A stretch of DNA of 64,000 nucleotides from DASVTU01 sp036387415 (GTDB taxonomy: Bacteria > Acidobacteriota > Blastocatellia > Pyrinomonadales > Pyrinomonadaceae): NCBI GenBank assembly GCA_036387415.1, contig DASVTU010000004.1, forward strand, positions 77,144-141,143. The letters run 5' to 3'. The notes under the pieces are model-generated. The model did no database searches, was not told the DNA's origin, and worked only from the letters and a program-made list of their open reading frames with translations. Below, in pieces: positions 51,595 to 59,002 of this stretch (positions are counted from its first letter, which is position 1; every line of letters begins with the position of its first letter). The translations under genes and the position numbers were made by a program.

Positions 51595-52866
51595 TTTCGG
51601 CTGTGGCACGTAGTAGCCTTGACGCGCGCGGACGCGTAGCTCGGAGCGCGCGGGGACGCGGACGTTGATGGCGAGAAATTTGCCGGGCGCTGCGCCGCTG
51701 TTGGAATAGTATTGCAGGAGATACTGTGCGCGCAGTTCGTTGCTAATCTGGCGAAAGACGGTATCGAAGCCTTTTGTTCCGTCGGGAACGAAGGCGGTGC
51801 CGCCCGTCGCTTCGGCAACTTGATGCATGGAGTTTTGGGCGCGCGTGCTGATGTCGTTGAGACGAAAGCCGGAGCCGGTCGGGTTGATGGAATAGAAAAC
51901 GGCGTCGGCGCGTTGCACTTCGCGCAGCACTTCTTGAACGGCGCGCGTGTGTTGCGCTCGCTGGCGCTTGACGGCCTCTGCTTTCTCAATGTCGCCGCGA
52001 GCGGCGGCGAGCGTCGTTTCTCTGACGATGCTGCTGAAGTTGTCCTCGCCGTCGGAGATGACGACGATGACACGCCTGTTTCTTCCGGGCGCGTTCGCAG
52101 CGAGATAGCGTGCGGCGCTAATCACGGTGTCGTAGAAGGCGGTCGGCGTGGATTTGCTCGCCGCCGGAATCGTCGTCAACTTGATGGAAGCGACCGAGGC
52201 CGACGAAAGTGGTTGTTCGAGTCGCGGCTTGTCGGAGAGCGTGAAGACGGCGGCGCGGTCAATCGGCTTCAACACCTCTTTGAGAAAACGCGCGGCGGCC
52301 TCCTGCTGGAAATCATAGAAACTTTTCGCCGTCACGCTGCTCGACGTGTCGAACAGGATAGCGATGTCGAGCGGCACCTGTTCGGCGTCGCCGATTTGCG
52401 CTATCTCCTGCGCGCGTCCTTCTTCTTCGAGACGAAAATCCTCACGCTTCAAACCCGTCACAGGCTCTCCGTTCGCGTTCGTCACCGACACAGGCACGAC
52501 CACCAGATTCGATGTCACACGAACCACTTCCTCGTCTTCATCCTCAGCGGTTTCGTTGGATACGGGCGCAGGGGCTTGCGGCGTGGGCGTCGGCAGAGGA
52601 GGAGCCTGCGAAGGATTCTGCGGGACGGCGACGGGCGTTGTCGGCGCATTGTTTGAAGACGCAGAAGCATCGGCGGGCGGCAGACGTGGCACGACGATTG
52701 GTGTAGGCGAAGACGAAGCAGGAGAAGTTTTAACGGTGGTCGCGGCTGTTATCGTTGCGGCGCGTCGCTTGCGCGAACGTGTCTGCCCGTCCGTCGGACT
52801 CGACGTGAAGGCGAACACAGCAAACGCACACAGCAGAGATAACGCGACGGTCGAAACTTTTTTCAT
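51592..52866 (-). CDS. VWFA-related exported protein (acidobacterial type)
   Basis: A 424-residue protein with signal peptide (VALSLLCAFAVFAF). A long Pro/Ala/Ser/Thr linker runs to about 110. The N-terminal strand region is typical of the VWFA-related acidobacterial domain (VRVTSNLVVVPVSVTNANGE, then PVTGLKREDFRLEEEG). A VWA domain follows with MIDAS D173, S175 and S177 (DTSSS), a Thr around TAFYDTV and Asp in ISDGEDNF. The C-terminal beta region is LLQYYSNS...RVRARQGYYVP. Such proteins are numerous in Acidobacteriota and are probably surface or periplasmic; their function is unknown. A G-rich stretch before the ATG may serve as SD. Confidence 0.92.
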   Translation of the reverse strand: MKKVSTVALSLLCAFAVFAFTSSPTDGQTRSRKRRAATITAATTVKTSPASSSPTPIVVPRLPPADASASSNNAPTTPVAVPQNPSQAPPLPTPTPQAPAPVSNETAEDEDEEVVRVTSNLVVVPVSVTNANGEPVTGLKREDFRLEEEGRAQEIAQIGDAEQVPLDIAILFDTSSSVTAKSFYDFQQEAAARFLKEVLKPIDRAAVFTLSDKPRLEQPLSSASVASIKLTTIPAASKSTPTAFYDTVISAARYLAANAPGRNRRVIVVISDGEDNFSSIVRETTLAAARGDIEKAEAVKRQRAQHTRAVQEVLREVQRADAVFYSINPTGSGFRLNDISTRAQNSMHQVAEATGGTAFVPDGTKGFDTVFRQISNELRAQYLLQYYSNSGAAPGKFLAINVRVPARSELRVRARQGYYVPQPK

Positions 52867-52891
52867 GCTAAACCCCCGTAGAATTGCGGAA

Positions 52892-52988
52892 TGCGGATTG
52901 GCAGAAATTTGGTCATCGCTTCATCGGTTCAATTAACTAACGGCTTAATTCTTTATTGACACAATGATTCAATCTTCATCAATCCGCA
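52892..52988. repeat. short inverted repeat, GCGGATTG type
   Basis: TGCGGATTG at 52892-52900 pairs with CAATCCGCA at 52980-52988, and the left side is preceded by a GCGGAA word. It is related in wording to the elements at 15263 and 54480, but the hairpin is weak because of the 79-base loop. Confidence 0.45.
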
Positions 52989-52991
52989 ATC

Positions 52992-53054
52992 AAAAAGATG
53001 CGGCGAACCGATGAGATGCAAAAGCTTGTGCTTCCGGTCTCCCGATTCGCCGCG
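52992..53054 (-). terminator. probable terminator after OmpA-family gene
   Basis: GCGGCGAA at 53000-53007 pairs with TTCGCCGC at 53046-53053. On the minus strand the stem is followed by ATCTTTTTG. It lies 25 bases after the OmpA-family stop. Confidence 0.65.
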
Positions 53055-53078
53055 TCTCTCGGTTTCAGGTGCGCTCTT

Positions 53079-54134
53079 TTAGTTCGGGTTCTCCGACTGC
53101 GGAGCGGTTGAGGGCACGTTCATCACGGGCGCGCCTTGAATCAATCCGCGATTGACGAGCACTTTGACTTCGACGCGACGATTCTGCTCGCGTCCAGTGC
53201 GCGTCGAGTTGTCGGCGACGGCCTGCGCTTCACCGTAGCCGTAGGGCGTGATGATGCGACGCAGAGGGATGCGATGTTCTTCGACGAGATAACGAATCAC
53301 CGTGTCAGCGCGACGCTGGCTGAGGCGTCGGTTGGCTTCGGTCGAGCCGTCGGCGCTGGCAAAGCCGCTCACTTCGAGAACATAGCCTTTGGCGCTGAAG
53401 GCTTGCTTGGCGATGTCGTCGAGCTTGGCTTTGTTCTCAGGCGTCAAGACGGCGCTACCGACGCGGAAGTTGATGGCGATGTTTTGCTGCACAACGTAAT
53501 CGTCGAGAGCAGAGATGCGTTCGTTGGTCGCGTTGACGCCCGTGATGGCCGCGTCAGCCGTTTCCTGTGCGGCCTTCGCGCCGCCGCGCGCGGCATTAGA
53601 GACAGCCGCCAGTTCATCGAGTTGACCGGAGAGACGCTGCGCGTTCTGTTCGACCTGACCGATGCGATTCTCAGCCGTGCCGACGCGATTCTCAACCGGG
53701 TCAACGCGCGCTTCCAGAGATTGCGCGACGCGAAGGTCTGTGCCTGAGAATTCGACGCGCGTGGCCGACAATTGGCCGGAGCCGTTGCCGCGTCCTTCAA
53801 CCTCGACGCGGAGCCCGCGAAGAATGCTCGTCTGCGGGTAGCTGCGTCCGCCGCCGAAGAAGCCGCCCTTCTGCTTGACGCGCGTGGCGTCGGAGAGTTG
53901 CACGACCGTGCTCACGCCGTTTTCGTCGCGCACCGTAATCGTGTTGGTGTCGAAGTCTCGGCTGGTAACGAGACCTTTAATCTTGGCCTTCTCGCCGTTG
54001 GCGACGCTGCGCGTGTTGGTCGAGCCGCCGCCCTGACTCATCGTGTCCTGCCCGAAGGCGACGGTGGTGAGAGCCAGCATGAGGCTGAATGCGAATGCAA
54101 AGAACTGAAATCTTCTGGAACCGTTAACAGTCAT
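53079..54134 (-). CDS. OmpA-family protein
   Basis: A 351-residue exported protein: signal peptide (RRFQFFAFAFSLMLALTTVAFGQ), a small beta domain around residues 40-130 (KAKIKGLVTSRDFDTNTITVRDENG, DUF5666-like) and a coiled coil at about 140-215. A C-terminal OmpA domain (about 235-335) has the peptidoglycan-binding motifs VSGFASADGSTEANRRLSQRRAD and YGEAQAVADNSTRTGREQNRRVEV, including the Asp and Arg that bind diaminopimelate. There is no beta-barrel, so it probably links periplasm or outer membrane to the cell wall. ATG 54134 has GGAG 9 bases upstream. It is read in the same direction as the VWFA-related gene. Confidence 0.9.
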   Translation of the reverse strand: MTVNGSRRFQFFAFAFSLMLALTTVAFGQDTMSQGGGSTNTRSVANGEKAKIKGLVTSRDFDTNTITVRDENGVSTVVQLSDATRVKQKGGFFGGGRSYPQTSILRGLRVEVEGRGNGSGQLSATRVEFSGTDLRVAQSLEARVDPVENRVGTAENRIGQVEQNAQRLSGQLDELAAVSNAARGGAKAAQETADAAITGVNATNERISALDDYVVQQNIAINFRVGSAVLTPENKAKLDDIAKQAFSAKGYVLEVSGFASADGSTEANRRLSQRRADTVIRYLVEEHRIPLRRIITPYGYGEAQAVADNSTRTGREQNRRVEVKVLVNRGLIQGAPVMNVPSTAPQSENPN

Positions 54135-54479
54135 ATTCTTAATCTCCATGATGCGTAAAATGTCGGGGAAACCCTTTGGTCGCTCCTCCCATTCCGCAAG
54201 TTGCGACGGCGACGGATTCAAAACGTCTCCGCCATGCCGACGAAATCTGCCAGTTGATGTCCGGTGAAGCGAGTTGTGCTTAACGACGCCGCTTGCCACC
54301 CATCTAATCGAAACCCGCGAGGCTGAATTTTCGGGAATCCTGAATCGCTCGAATTCTTAACGAACCCGTTGAGCAAGTCAAGAGGGTAAGATGCAGAAAA
54401 GCCCGCCGAAGCCACGCAAAAGCGATTTATCATTCAATCGTCATTTGATTGCAATATTCAGCCCTCCCAAATGCGGAAT

Positions 54480-54527
54480 GCGGATTGCGGATTCAAAAGC
54501 AAAGGCTTACTTGAATCCGCAATCCGC
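54480..54527. repeat. heptad-repeat hairpin, GCGGATT type
   Basis: 17-bp perfect arms 54480-54496 and 54511-54527 (GCGGATT units) with a 14-base loop. It shares words with the 34-bp palindrome at 15263. It stands next to the E2 terminator. Confidence 0.85.
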
Positions 54528-54530
54528 AGT

Positions 54531-54570
54531 TAAAAACGCCGCGATTCATTGATTGAAACACGGCGTTTTC
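54531..54570 (-). terminator. intrinsic terminator of the 2-oxoacid dehydrogenase operon
   Basis: AAAACGCCG pairs with CGGCGTTTT (about 54532-54541 and 54560-54569) around an 18-base loop; on the minus strand a T run follows. It is located 30 bases after the E2 stop. Confidence 0.7.
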
Positions 54571-54599
54571 GGGTTGCGCGGGGTGGCTGTTTGGGTTGT

Positions 54600-56135
54600 T
54601 TAGACGGTGAACTGCGCCGCTTCGAGCAACTCTTTGATGTAACCGAGGAAGCGTTCGGCGTCGGCGCCGTCGATGATGCGATGGTCGAAGCTGAGTGCGA
54701 AATAGGCCATCGTGCGGATAGCGATGAGGTCGTCGCCTTCGGGCGTGGTGATAACTTTGGGGCGCTTCTCAATCGTGCCGACGCCGAGGATGGCGACCTG
54801 TGGTTGATTGATAATCGGTGTGCCGAAGAGTCCGCCGAAGACGCCCGGATTGGTGATGGTAAACGTGCCGCCGCCAACCTCGTCGGGCTTGAGTTGTTTG
54901 GCGCGTGCGCGGTCGGCGAGGTCGTTGGCGGCGCGTGCGAGACCGGAAATCGAGAGGTCGTCGGCGCGTTTGATGACGGGCACAATCAAGCCCCAATCGA
55001 GCGCGACGGCCATGCCGAGATTGATGTCGCGTTTGTAGATAATCTGGTCGCCGCTGACCTGCGAATTGAAGATGGGAAATTTGCGAATCGCCTGCGTCAC
55101 CGCTTGAAAGATAAACGGCATGTAGGTGAGTTTCGTCCCCGTGCGCTCCTGAAAAGATTTTTTGTGCTGGTCGCGTAGACGTGCGATGCGCGTCATGTCG
55201 ATTTCGTAGAACGTGCCGACGTGTGCCGACGTGCGCTGCGACATCGTCATGTGCTCGGCAATCTTCTTACGCATGACGCTCATCGTTTCCACGCGGTCGC
55301 CTTCGCCGGGATGCACGACGGTGGGCGGCGGCGAAGAAGGCGGCGACGATGGGAGACTCGGAGGCTGCTGTTGTGGCGCGGCACTCGCGGCGGGTTGCAT
55401 GGCAGTCGCAGCGGCGGCCGGCGCGCCTGATTCGATGAAACTGAGGATGTCGTTTTTCGTGACGCGTCCGCTCGTACCCGTGCCTTCGAGTTGCGAGATG
55501 TCGATGTTGTGTTCCTGTGCAATCTTGCGTACGAGCGGGCTAGAACGCGTGCGGCGGAGTTCTTCGCGCGTCTGTTCGCCGAGGCTTGCGCCGCCGTTGT
55601 CGCCGGAGGATGCCGGAGCGCCTGTGTGAATCGTGCCCGCGCTCGTTGCTCCTCCTGTTGTGCTCGGAGGCGGAGGCGGTGCGGTCGGCTGTGGAGACGA
55701 CGTTGCGGCTGGTGTCTGCGGTGCGGCGGGCGGCGGTTGCGGCGGAGGCGGCGCAGAGACGGCGGCCTGACTGGACGGAGATACGGGCACGCTCGCCTGC
55801 GCTTGCTGTGGTGCAGGGCTGGAACCGGAGACTGGTTCAGCGGCGGGCGCGGTGGTCGCACTGGCAACTGCGCCGTCGCTTCCACCCGACGCGCCAGCGC
55901 CCTCGCCGATACGCGCGACCACCTTGTTGACTTCAACCGTGTCGCCTTCCTTGAAAAGAATCTCCTGAAGCGTTCCGGCGGCGGGCGAAGGAATCTCCGC
56001 GTCCACCTTGTCGGTCGAAATCTCGAACAGAGGCTCGTCGCGCTCGACCGTCTCGCCGACCTGCTTCAACCATTTCGTAATCGTCCCCTCCGCGATGGAT
56101 TCGCCCATCTGCGGCATGACAACTTCTGTGCTCAT
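54600..56135 (-). CDS. dihydrolipoamide acyltransferase (E2)
   Basis: A 511-residue core of a 2-oxoacid dehydrogenase complex. One lipoyl domain (1-80) has K43 in EISTDKVDAEIPS. A long Pro/Ala/Gly/Ser linker follows (about 80-200). The E3/E1-binding domain (about 200-240) reads SPLVRKIAQEHNIDISQLEGTGTSGRVTKNDIL. The catalytic domain ends with SFDHRIIDGADAERFL, giving H485 and D489. It transfers the acyl group to CoA. Gene order E3, E1alpha, E1beta, DUF4242, E2 indicates one complex; the substrate (pyruvate or branched 2-oxoacids) is not settled by sequence. GGAG lies 5 bases before the ATG. Confidence 0.93.
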   Translation of the reverse strand: MSTEVVMPQMGESIAEGTITKWLKQVGETVERDEPLFEISTDKVDAEIPSPAAGTLQEILFKEGDTVEVNKVVARIGEGAGASGGSDGAVASATTAPAAEPVSGSSPAPQQAQASVPVSPSSQAAVSAPPPPQPPPAAPQTPAATSSPQPTAPPPPPSTTGGATSAGTIHTGAPASSGDNGGASLGEQTREELRRTRSSPLVRKIAQEHNIDISQLEGTGTSGRVTKNDILSFIESGAPAAAATAMQPAASAAPQQQPPSLPSSPPSSPPPTVVHPGEGDRVETMSVMRKKIAEHMTMSQRTSAHVGTFYEIDMTRIARLRDQHKKSFQERTGTKLTYMPFIFQAVTQAIRKFPIFNSQVSGDQIIYKRDINLGMAVALDWGLIVPVIKRADDLSISGLARAANDLADRARAKQLKPDEVGGGTFTITNPGVFGGLFGTPIINQPQVAILGVGTIEKRPKVITTPEGDDLIAIRTMAYFALSFDHRIIDGADAERFLGYIKELLEAAQFTV

Positions 56136-56153
56136 AAATTCTCCAAAGTATAT

Positions 56154-56234
56154 AGGTCGGAGGTCAGAGGCGGGAGGTTGGAAAAATCAGTTTCACTCTT
56201 TCACTGACCTCTCAACTCCGACCTCTGACCTCTA
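56154..56234. repeat. heptad-repeat element, AGAGGTY type (copy 3)
   Basis: The left side (about 56154-56181) has GGTCGGA, GGTCAGA and GGCGGGA-like 7-bp words. The right side (about 56203-56234) is their imperfect complement ending TGACCTCTA. It lies in the 103-bp gap between DUF4242 and E2 genes inside the operon. Confidence 0.75.
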
Positions 56235-56238
56235 GTGA

Positions 56239-56511
56239 TTATTCTGCGGTCGTCGGGTCTATCACCGACTTGATTTCGGAAACGCTGTTAGCGGGGAAGC
56301 CGCCTTGTTGTGCGTGTTCGCGCACCATCTCCTCGTTAGGCGCGATGTAGACGCAATAGATTTTGTCTCCCGTCACATAGCTCTGCACCCACTGAATCTG
56401 CGGCCCCATGTTCTGCAACACTCCGCAAGACTTCTGCGAGATAGCCTGCAACTCTCCGGCAGACAAATCACCCGCTCCGGCAATCTCACGTTCGATTAAA
56501 AACTTCGGCAT
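56239..56511 (-). CDS. DUF4242 protein
   Basis: A 90-residue protein with the DUF4242 (SCO4226-like) pattern: PKFLIEREIAGAGDLSAGELQAI at the start, then SYVTGDKIYCVYIAPNEEMVREHAQQGGFPANSV. Members form small ferredoxin-like barrels; one studied relative binds nickel, but the role is unknown. AAAGGAG stands 7 bases before the ATG. Its place between E1beta and E2 genes is unusual and suggests it is expressed with the complex; whether it is a subunit is not known. Confidence 0.85.
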   Translation of the reverse strand: MPKFLIEREIAGAGDLSAGELQAISQKSCGVLQNMGPQIQWVQSYVTGDKIYCVYIAPNEEMVREHAQQGGFPANSVSEIKSVIDPTTAE

Positions 56512-56538
56512 CGTCGCACTCCTTTCAAGGAAGAGGTT

Positions 56539-56655
56539 AGAGGCTAGAGGTCAGAGGTCAGTAAAAGCATCTCAAGGCGTCGGTCGAAGTCAATCTTCAC
56601 GCTCGCGTTGAAGAACGGGTTTATGTTTTTAACTAACCTCTGACCTCTAGCCTCT
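56539..56655. repeat. heptad-repeat hairpin, AGAGGTY type (copy 4)
   Basis: Left 56539-56562 pairs with 56632-56655 at 23 of 24 positions (units AGAGGCT, AGAGGTC and AGAGGTY) around a 69-base loop. It lies between E1beta and DUF4242 genes, inside the operon, 4 bases from the E1beta stop. Confidence 0.9.
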
Positions 56656-56659
56656 GCGT

Positions 56660-57688
56660 TTAATAAGCCGCCAGTTTGCGCGCCGCTTCCAGCACGTCTT
56701 TGATTTGCGGCAAGTGATACTCTTCGAGCGGTGGCGAATAGGGCACGGGCGTATCAATCGCGGCGACGCGCACGACGGGCGCGTCCAACCACTCGAACGC
56801 TTCTTCGGCAATCGTCGCCGCAATCTCGCCACCGATGCCGCCCGTGCGCGCCGCTTCATGCAATACCAACACCTTGTTCGTCTTCTTCACCGTCGAGAGA
56901 ATGGCTTGTTTATCCATCGGCGCGAGCGTGCGTAAATCAATGATTTCAACGTCCAATCCTTCTTTCTCAAGTTCGGCTGCCGCGTCGAGCGCGGTTAGTA
57001 CCTGCGCGCCGAAAGTAATGATGGAGAGGTCGCGTCCCTCGCGTGCGGTGCGCGCCTTGCCGATTTCGACGATGTAGTCGTCTTCGGGAAGTTCTTCACG
57101 CAGACGCGGCAGGCGATAGAGCTTCTTGTGCTCGAAGTAGAGCACGGGGTCTGGGTCGCGGATGGCGGCTTTGATTAAGCCTTTGGCGTCGTAGGCGGTC
57201 GAAGGCTCGACGATTTTGAGTCCCGCCGTGTTGAGAAAAAAGGCTTCGGCGTTGACCGAATGAAACGGCCCCGAATGGACGCCCGCGCCGCACGGGCCGC
57301 GAAAGACGGTCGGCAGCCCCGCGCCCCAACGATAACGACACTTCGCCGCGTAGTTGGTCAGCATGTCGAAGCCCGGCGAGATGAAGTCGATGAACTGAAA
57401 CTCCGCTACGGGTCGCATCCCCATCAACGCCGCGCCGCACGCCGCGCCCACAATCGCCGCTTCCGAAATCGGCGTATCAATCACGCGTTCCTCGCCAAAC
57501 TCGTCCAACAACCCGTCCGTCACCTTGAACGCGCCGCCGTACGCGCCCACGTCCTCGCCGATGATGAAGACCGACGGGTCGCGCTCCATCTCTTCCCACA
57601 ATCCTTGACGAATCGCCTCGACGAACGTCGCTACGCCACCGCGCGCCGGACGATTTTGTTTGTGCTCTTTTTTAGTTGCCGTTGACAT
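56660..57688 (-). CDS. 2-oxoacid dehydrogenase E1 beta subunit
   Basis: A 342-residue TPP-enzyme subunit that works with the upstream E1alpha as an alpha2-beta2 tetramer. It has the Pyr-domain start ATFVEAIRQGLWEEMERDPSVFIIGEDVGAYGGAFKVT, the conserved DTPISEAAIVGAACGAALMGMRPVAEFQF, VFRGPCGAGVHSGPFHS and the transketolase C-domain (LDVEIIDLRTLAPMDKQAIL). The length is normal. Only 12 bp separate it from the E1alpha stop. It is similar in plan to the beta half of the fused E1 at 15345 but is a separate system. Confidence 0.94.
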   Translation of the reverse strand: MSTATKKEHKQNRPARGGVATFVEAIRQGLWEEMERDPSVFIIGEDVGAYGGAFKVTDGLLDEFGEERVIDTPISEAAIVGAACGAALMGMRPVAEFQFIDFISPGFDMLTNYAAKCRYRWGAGLPTVFRGPCGAGVHSGPFHSVNAEAFFLNTAGLKIVEPSTAYDAKGLIKAAIRDPDPVLYFEHKKLYRLPRLREELPEDDYIVEIGKARTAREGRDLSIITFGAQVLTALDAAAELEKEGLDVEIIDLRTLAPMDKQAILSTVKKTNKVLVLHEAARTGGIGGEIAATIAEEAFEWLDAPVVRVAAIDTPVPYSPPLEEYHLPQIKDVLEAARKLAAY

Positions 57689-57700
57689 AATGACTGTTTA

Positions 57701-58888
57701 CTAATCTCCAAAGACCGTGGGACGAAATGCGGGTGGGACGATTGAGTTGTCGAACACGTTGAGAGCCGCCTTTTCGGGTTCGGGCATCGGCGACGATTCC
57801 GCCCACGCCACGTCTTCGTCAATCTCACGTTGCACGTCGGACACGATTTCATCCAGCCGTGCGCGCGTGGCGATGTTGTTCGAGATAAGGTGTCGTTCGT
57901 AGCGTTCAACGGGGTCGCGCCGCTCCCACATCTCAAGTTCGCCCGCCGGAAGATAACGCTGGTCGTCGTGTTCTGCGTGTCCTTTGCGTCGATAGGTTTT
58001 GGCTTCGATGATGCACGCGCCGCCGCCCGCACGCGCCGTCTCTGCGGCCTTCCGCATCACTTCGTAGCACGCGATGATGTCGTTGCCATCGACGATGTGA
58101 CCGGGGATGCCGTAGCCCGCCGCTTTGTCCGCGAGATTTTTGACCGCCGTCTGTTTCGATGTCGGCGTCGAGTAGGCATACCAGTTGTACTCGGCGACGA
58201 TAATGACAGGCAGACGCTGCACGGCGGCGAAGTTTAAGCCTTCGTGAAACGCGCCCGTACTCATGCCGCCGTCGCCGATGTAGGCGACCGCGACCAGATT
58301 CTTCTTCTGCATCCGCCCGCCCAGAGCGATGCCTGTCATGACGGGAATCATGTCGCCGAGATGCGAGATGGGGCCGATGAAACCCTTCTCCATGTTGCCG
58401 AAGTGGATATTCAAATCGCGTCCCTCGGACGGCCCCCAAGCCTTCGCCATGTACTGCGCGAAAATCTCGCGCGGGCGGATGCCTTTGGTGAGCACCGCGC
58501 CGAGATCGCGTATGAGCGGCGCGATGAAGTCTTCCGCGCGCAGCGCGTAGCACGTCCCGACCGCCGTCGCCTCCTGCCCCAGCGAGCGGAACACGCCGCC
58601 GACCACCTTCGTCTGCCGGTACAGGTTGACCAGCTTCTCTTCGACCACGCGCGTCAGCAGCAGGTGCCGGTACATCTCCAAAAGCTGCTCGCCCGTCAGC
58701 GAAGTCTCCGCCCGGCAGATCGCGTCCTCCGCCGGCACGGTGTAACTGCCGAACACGTTGGGCAGCGACGACGCGCCTTCGCCGCCGCCGTCCCCCGCGC
58801 TGCCGTTCCCGCCGGCGGCCTTCGCGGCCTTCTTCCCGGCCGCCTTCGCCCCGCCGCGCGCGGCCTTCCGTTTCATCTCGGTGGACAT
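57701..58888 (-). CDS. 2-oxoacid dehydrogenase E1 alpha subunit with basic N-terminal tail
   Basis: A 395-residue TPP-binding subunit. The TPP/Mg motif is GDGGMSTGAFHEGLNFAAV ending near the Asn of AEYNWYA; the phosphorylation-loop region reads YRRKGHAEHDDQRY. The first 45 residues are not family sequence: an Ala/Lys/Gly-rich basic stretch (KRKAARGGAKAAGKKAAKAAGG) and then a Gly-rich stretch. The rest is colinear with pyruvate- or acetoin-type E1alpha. ATG 58888 is the first start. It is followed by E1beta after 12 bp. Base composition seems to rise in GC from about 58.6 kb to the right. Confidence 0.93.
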   Translation of the reverse strand: MSTEMKRKAARGGAKAAGKKAAKAAGGNGSAGDGGGEGASSLPNVFGSYTVPAEDAICRAETSLTGEQLLEMYRHLLLTRVVEEKLVNLYRQTKVVGGVFRSLGQEATAVGTCYALRAEDFIAPLIRDLGAVLTKGIRPREIFAQYMAKAWGPSEGRDLNIHFGNMEKGFIGPISHLGDMIPVMTGIALGGRMQKKNLVAVAYIGDGGMSTGAFHEGLNFAAVQRLPVIIVAEYNWYAYSTPTSKQTAVKNLADKAAGYGIPGHIVDGNDIIACYEVMRKAAETARAGGGACIIEAKTYRRKGHAEHDDQRYLPAGELEMWERRDPVERYERHLISNNIATRARLDEIVSDVQREIDEDVAWAESSPMPEPEKAALNVFDNSIVPPAFRPTVFGD

Positions 58889-58900
58889 GGGATAGCTGTT

Positions 58901-59002
58901 AGCTGTTAGCGATTCGCTGTTAGCCGGAAGCCGTTAGCCGAAAGCCTTCAACCAAGTCGCCTCCCGGTTTGGCTAACGGCCGACAGCTAATCGCTAACAG
59001 CT
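58901..59002. repeat. heptad-repeat hairpin, GCTGTTA type
   Basis: Seven 7-bp units (GCTGTTA, GCTGTTA, GCGATTC, GCTGTTA, GCCGGAA, GCCGTTA, GCCGAAA) run from about 58894. Left 58901-58939 pairs with right 58971-59002 in blocks (AGCTGTTAGCGATT and GCCGTTAGCC), ending directly at the lpdA stop codon. It lies between E3 and E1alpha genes inside the operon. Confidence 0.9.

Larger units (their letters stand above)
54135..54599. other. 465-bp intergenic region
   Basis: It contains the upstream region of the OmpA gene, with no clear promoter visible, and an AT-richer stretch around 54420-54470. A heptad hairpin at 54480-54527 and the E2 terminator at 54531-54570 follow. Open frames here lack protein-like composition. 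Confidence 0.5.

Noticed and set aside
4643..59002. insertion sequences as an explanation for the dispersed inverted repeats
   Set aside because: No transposase gene, no common terminal sequence and no target duplications are visible; the words differ from locus to locus.
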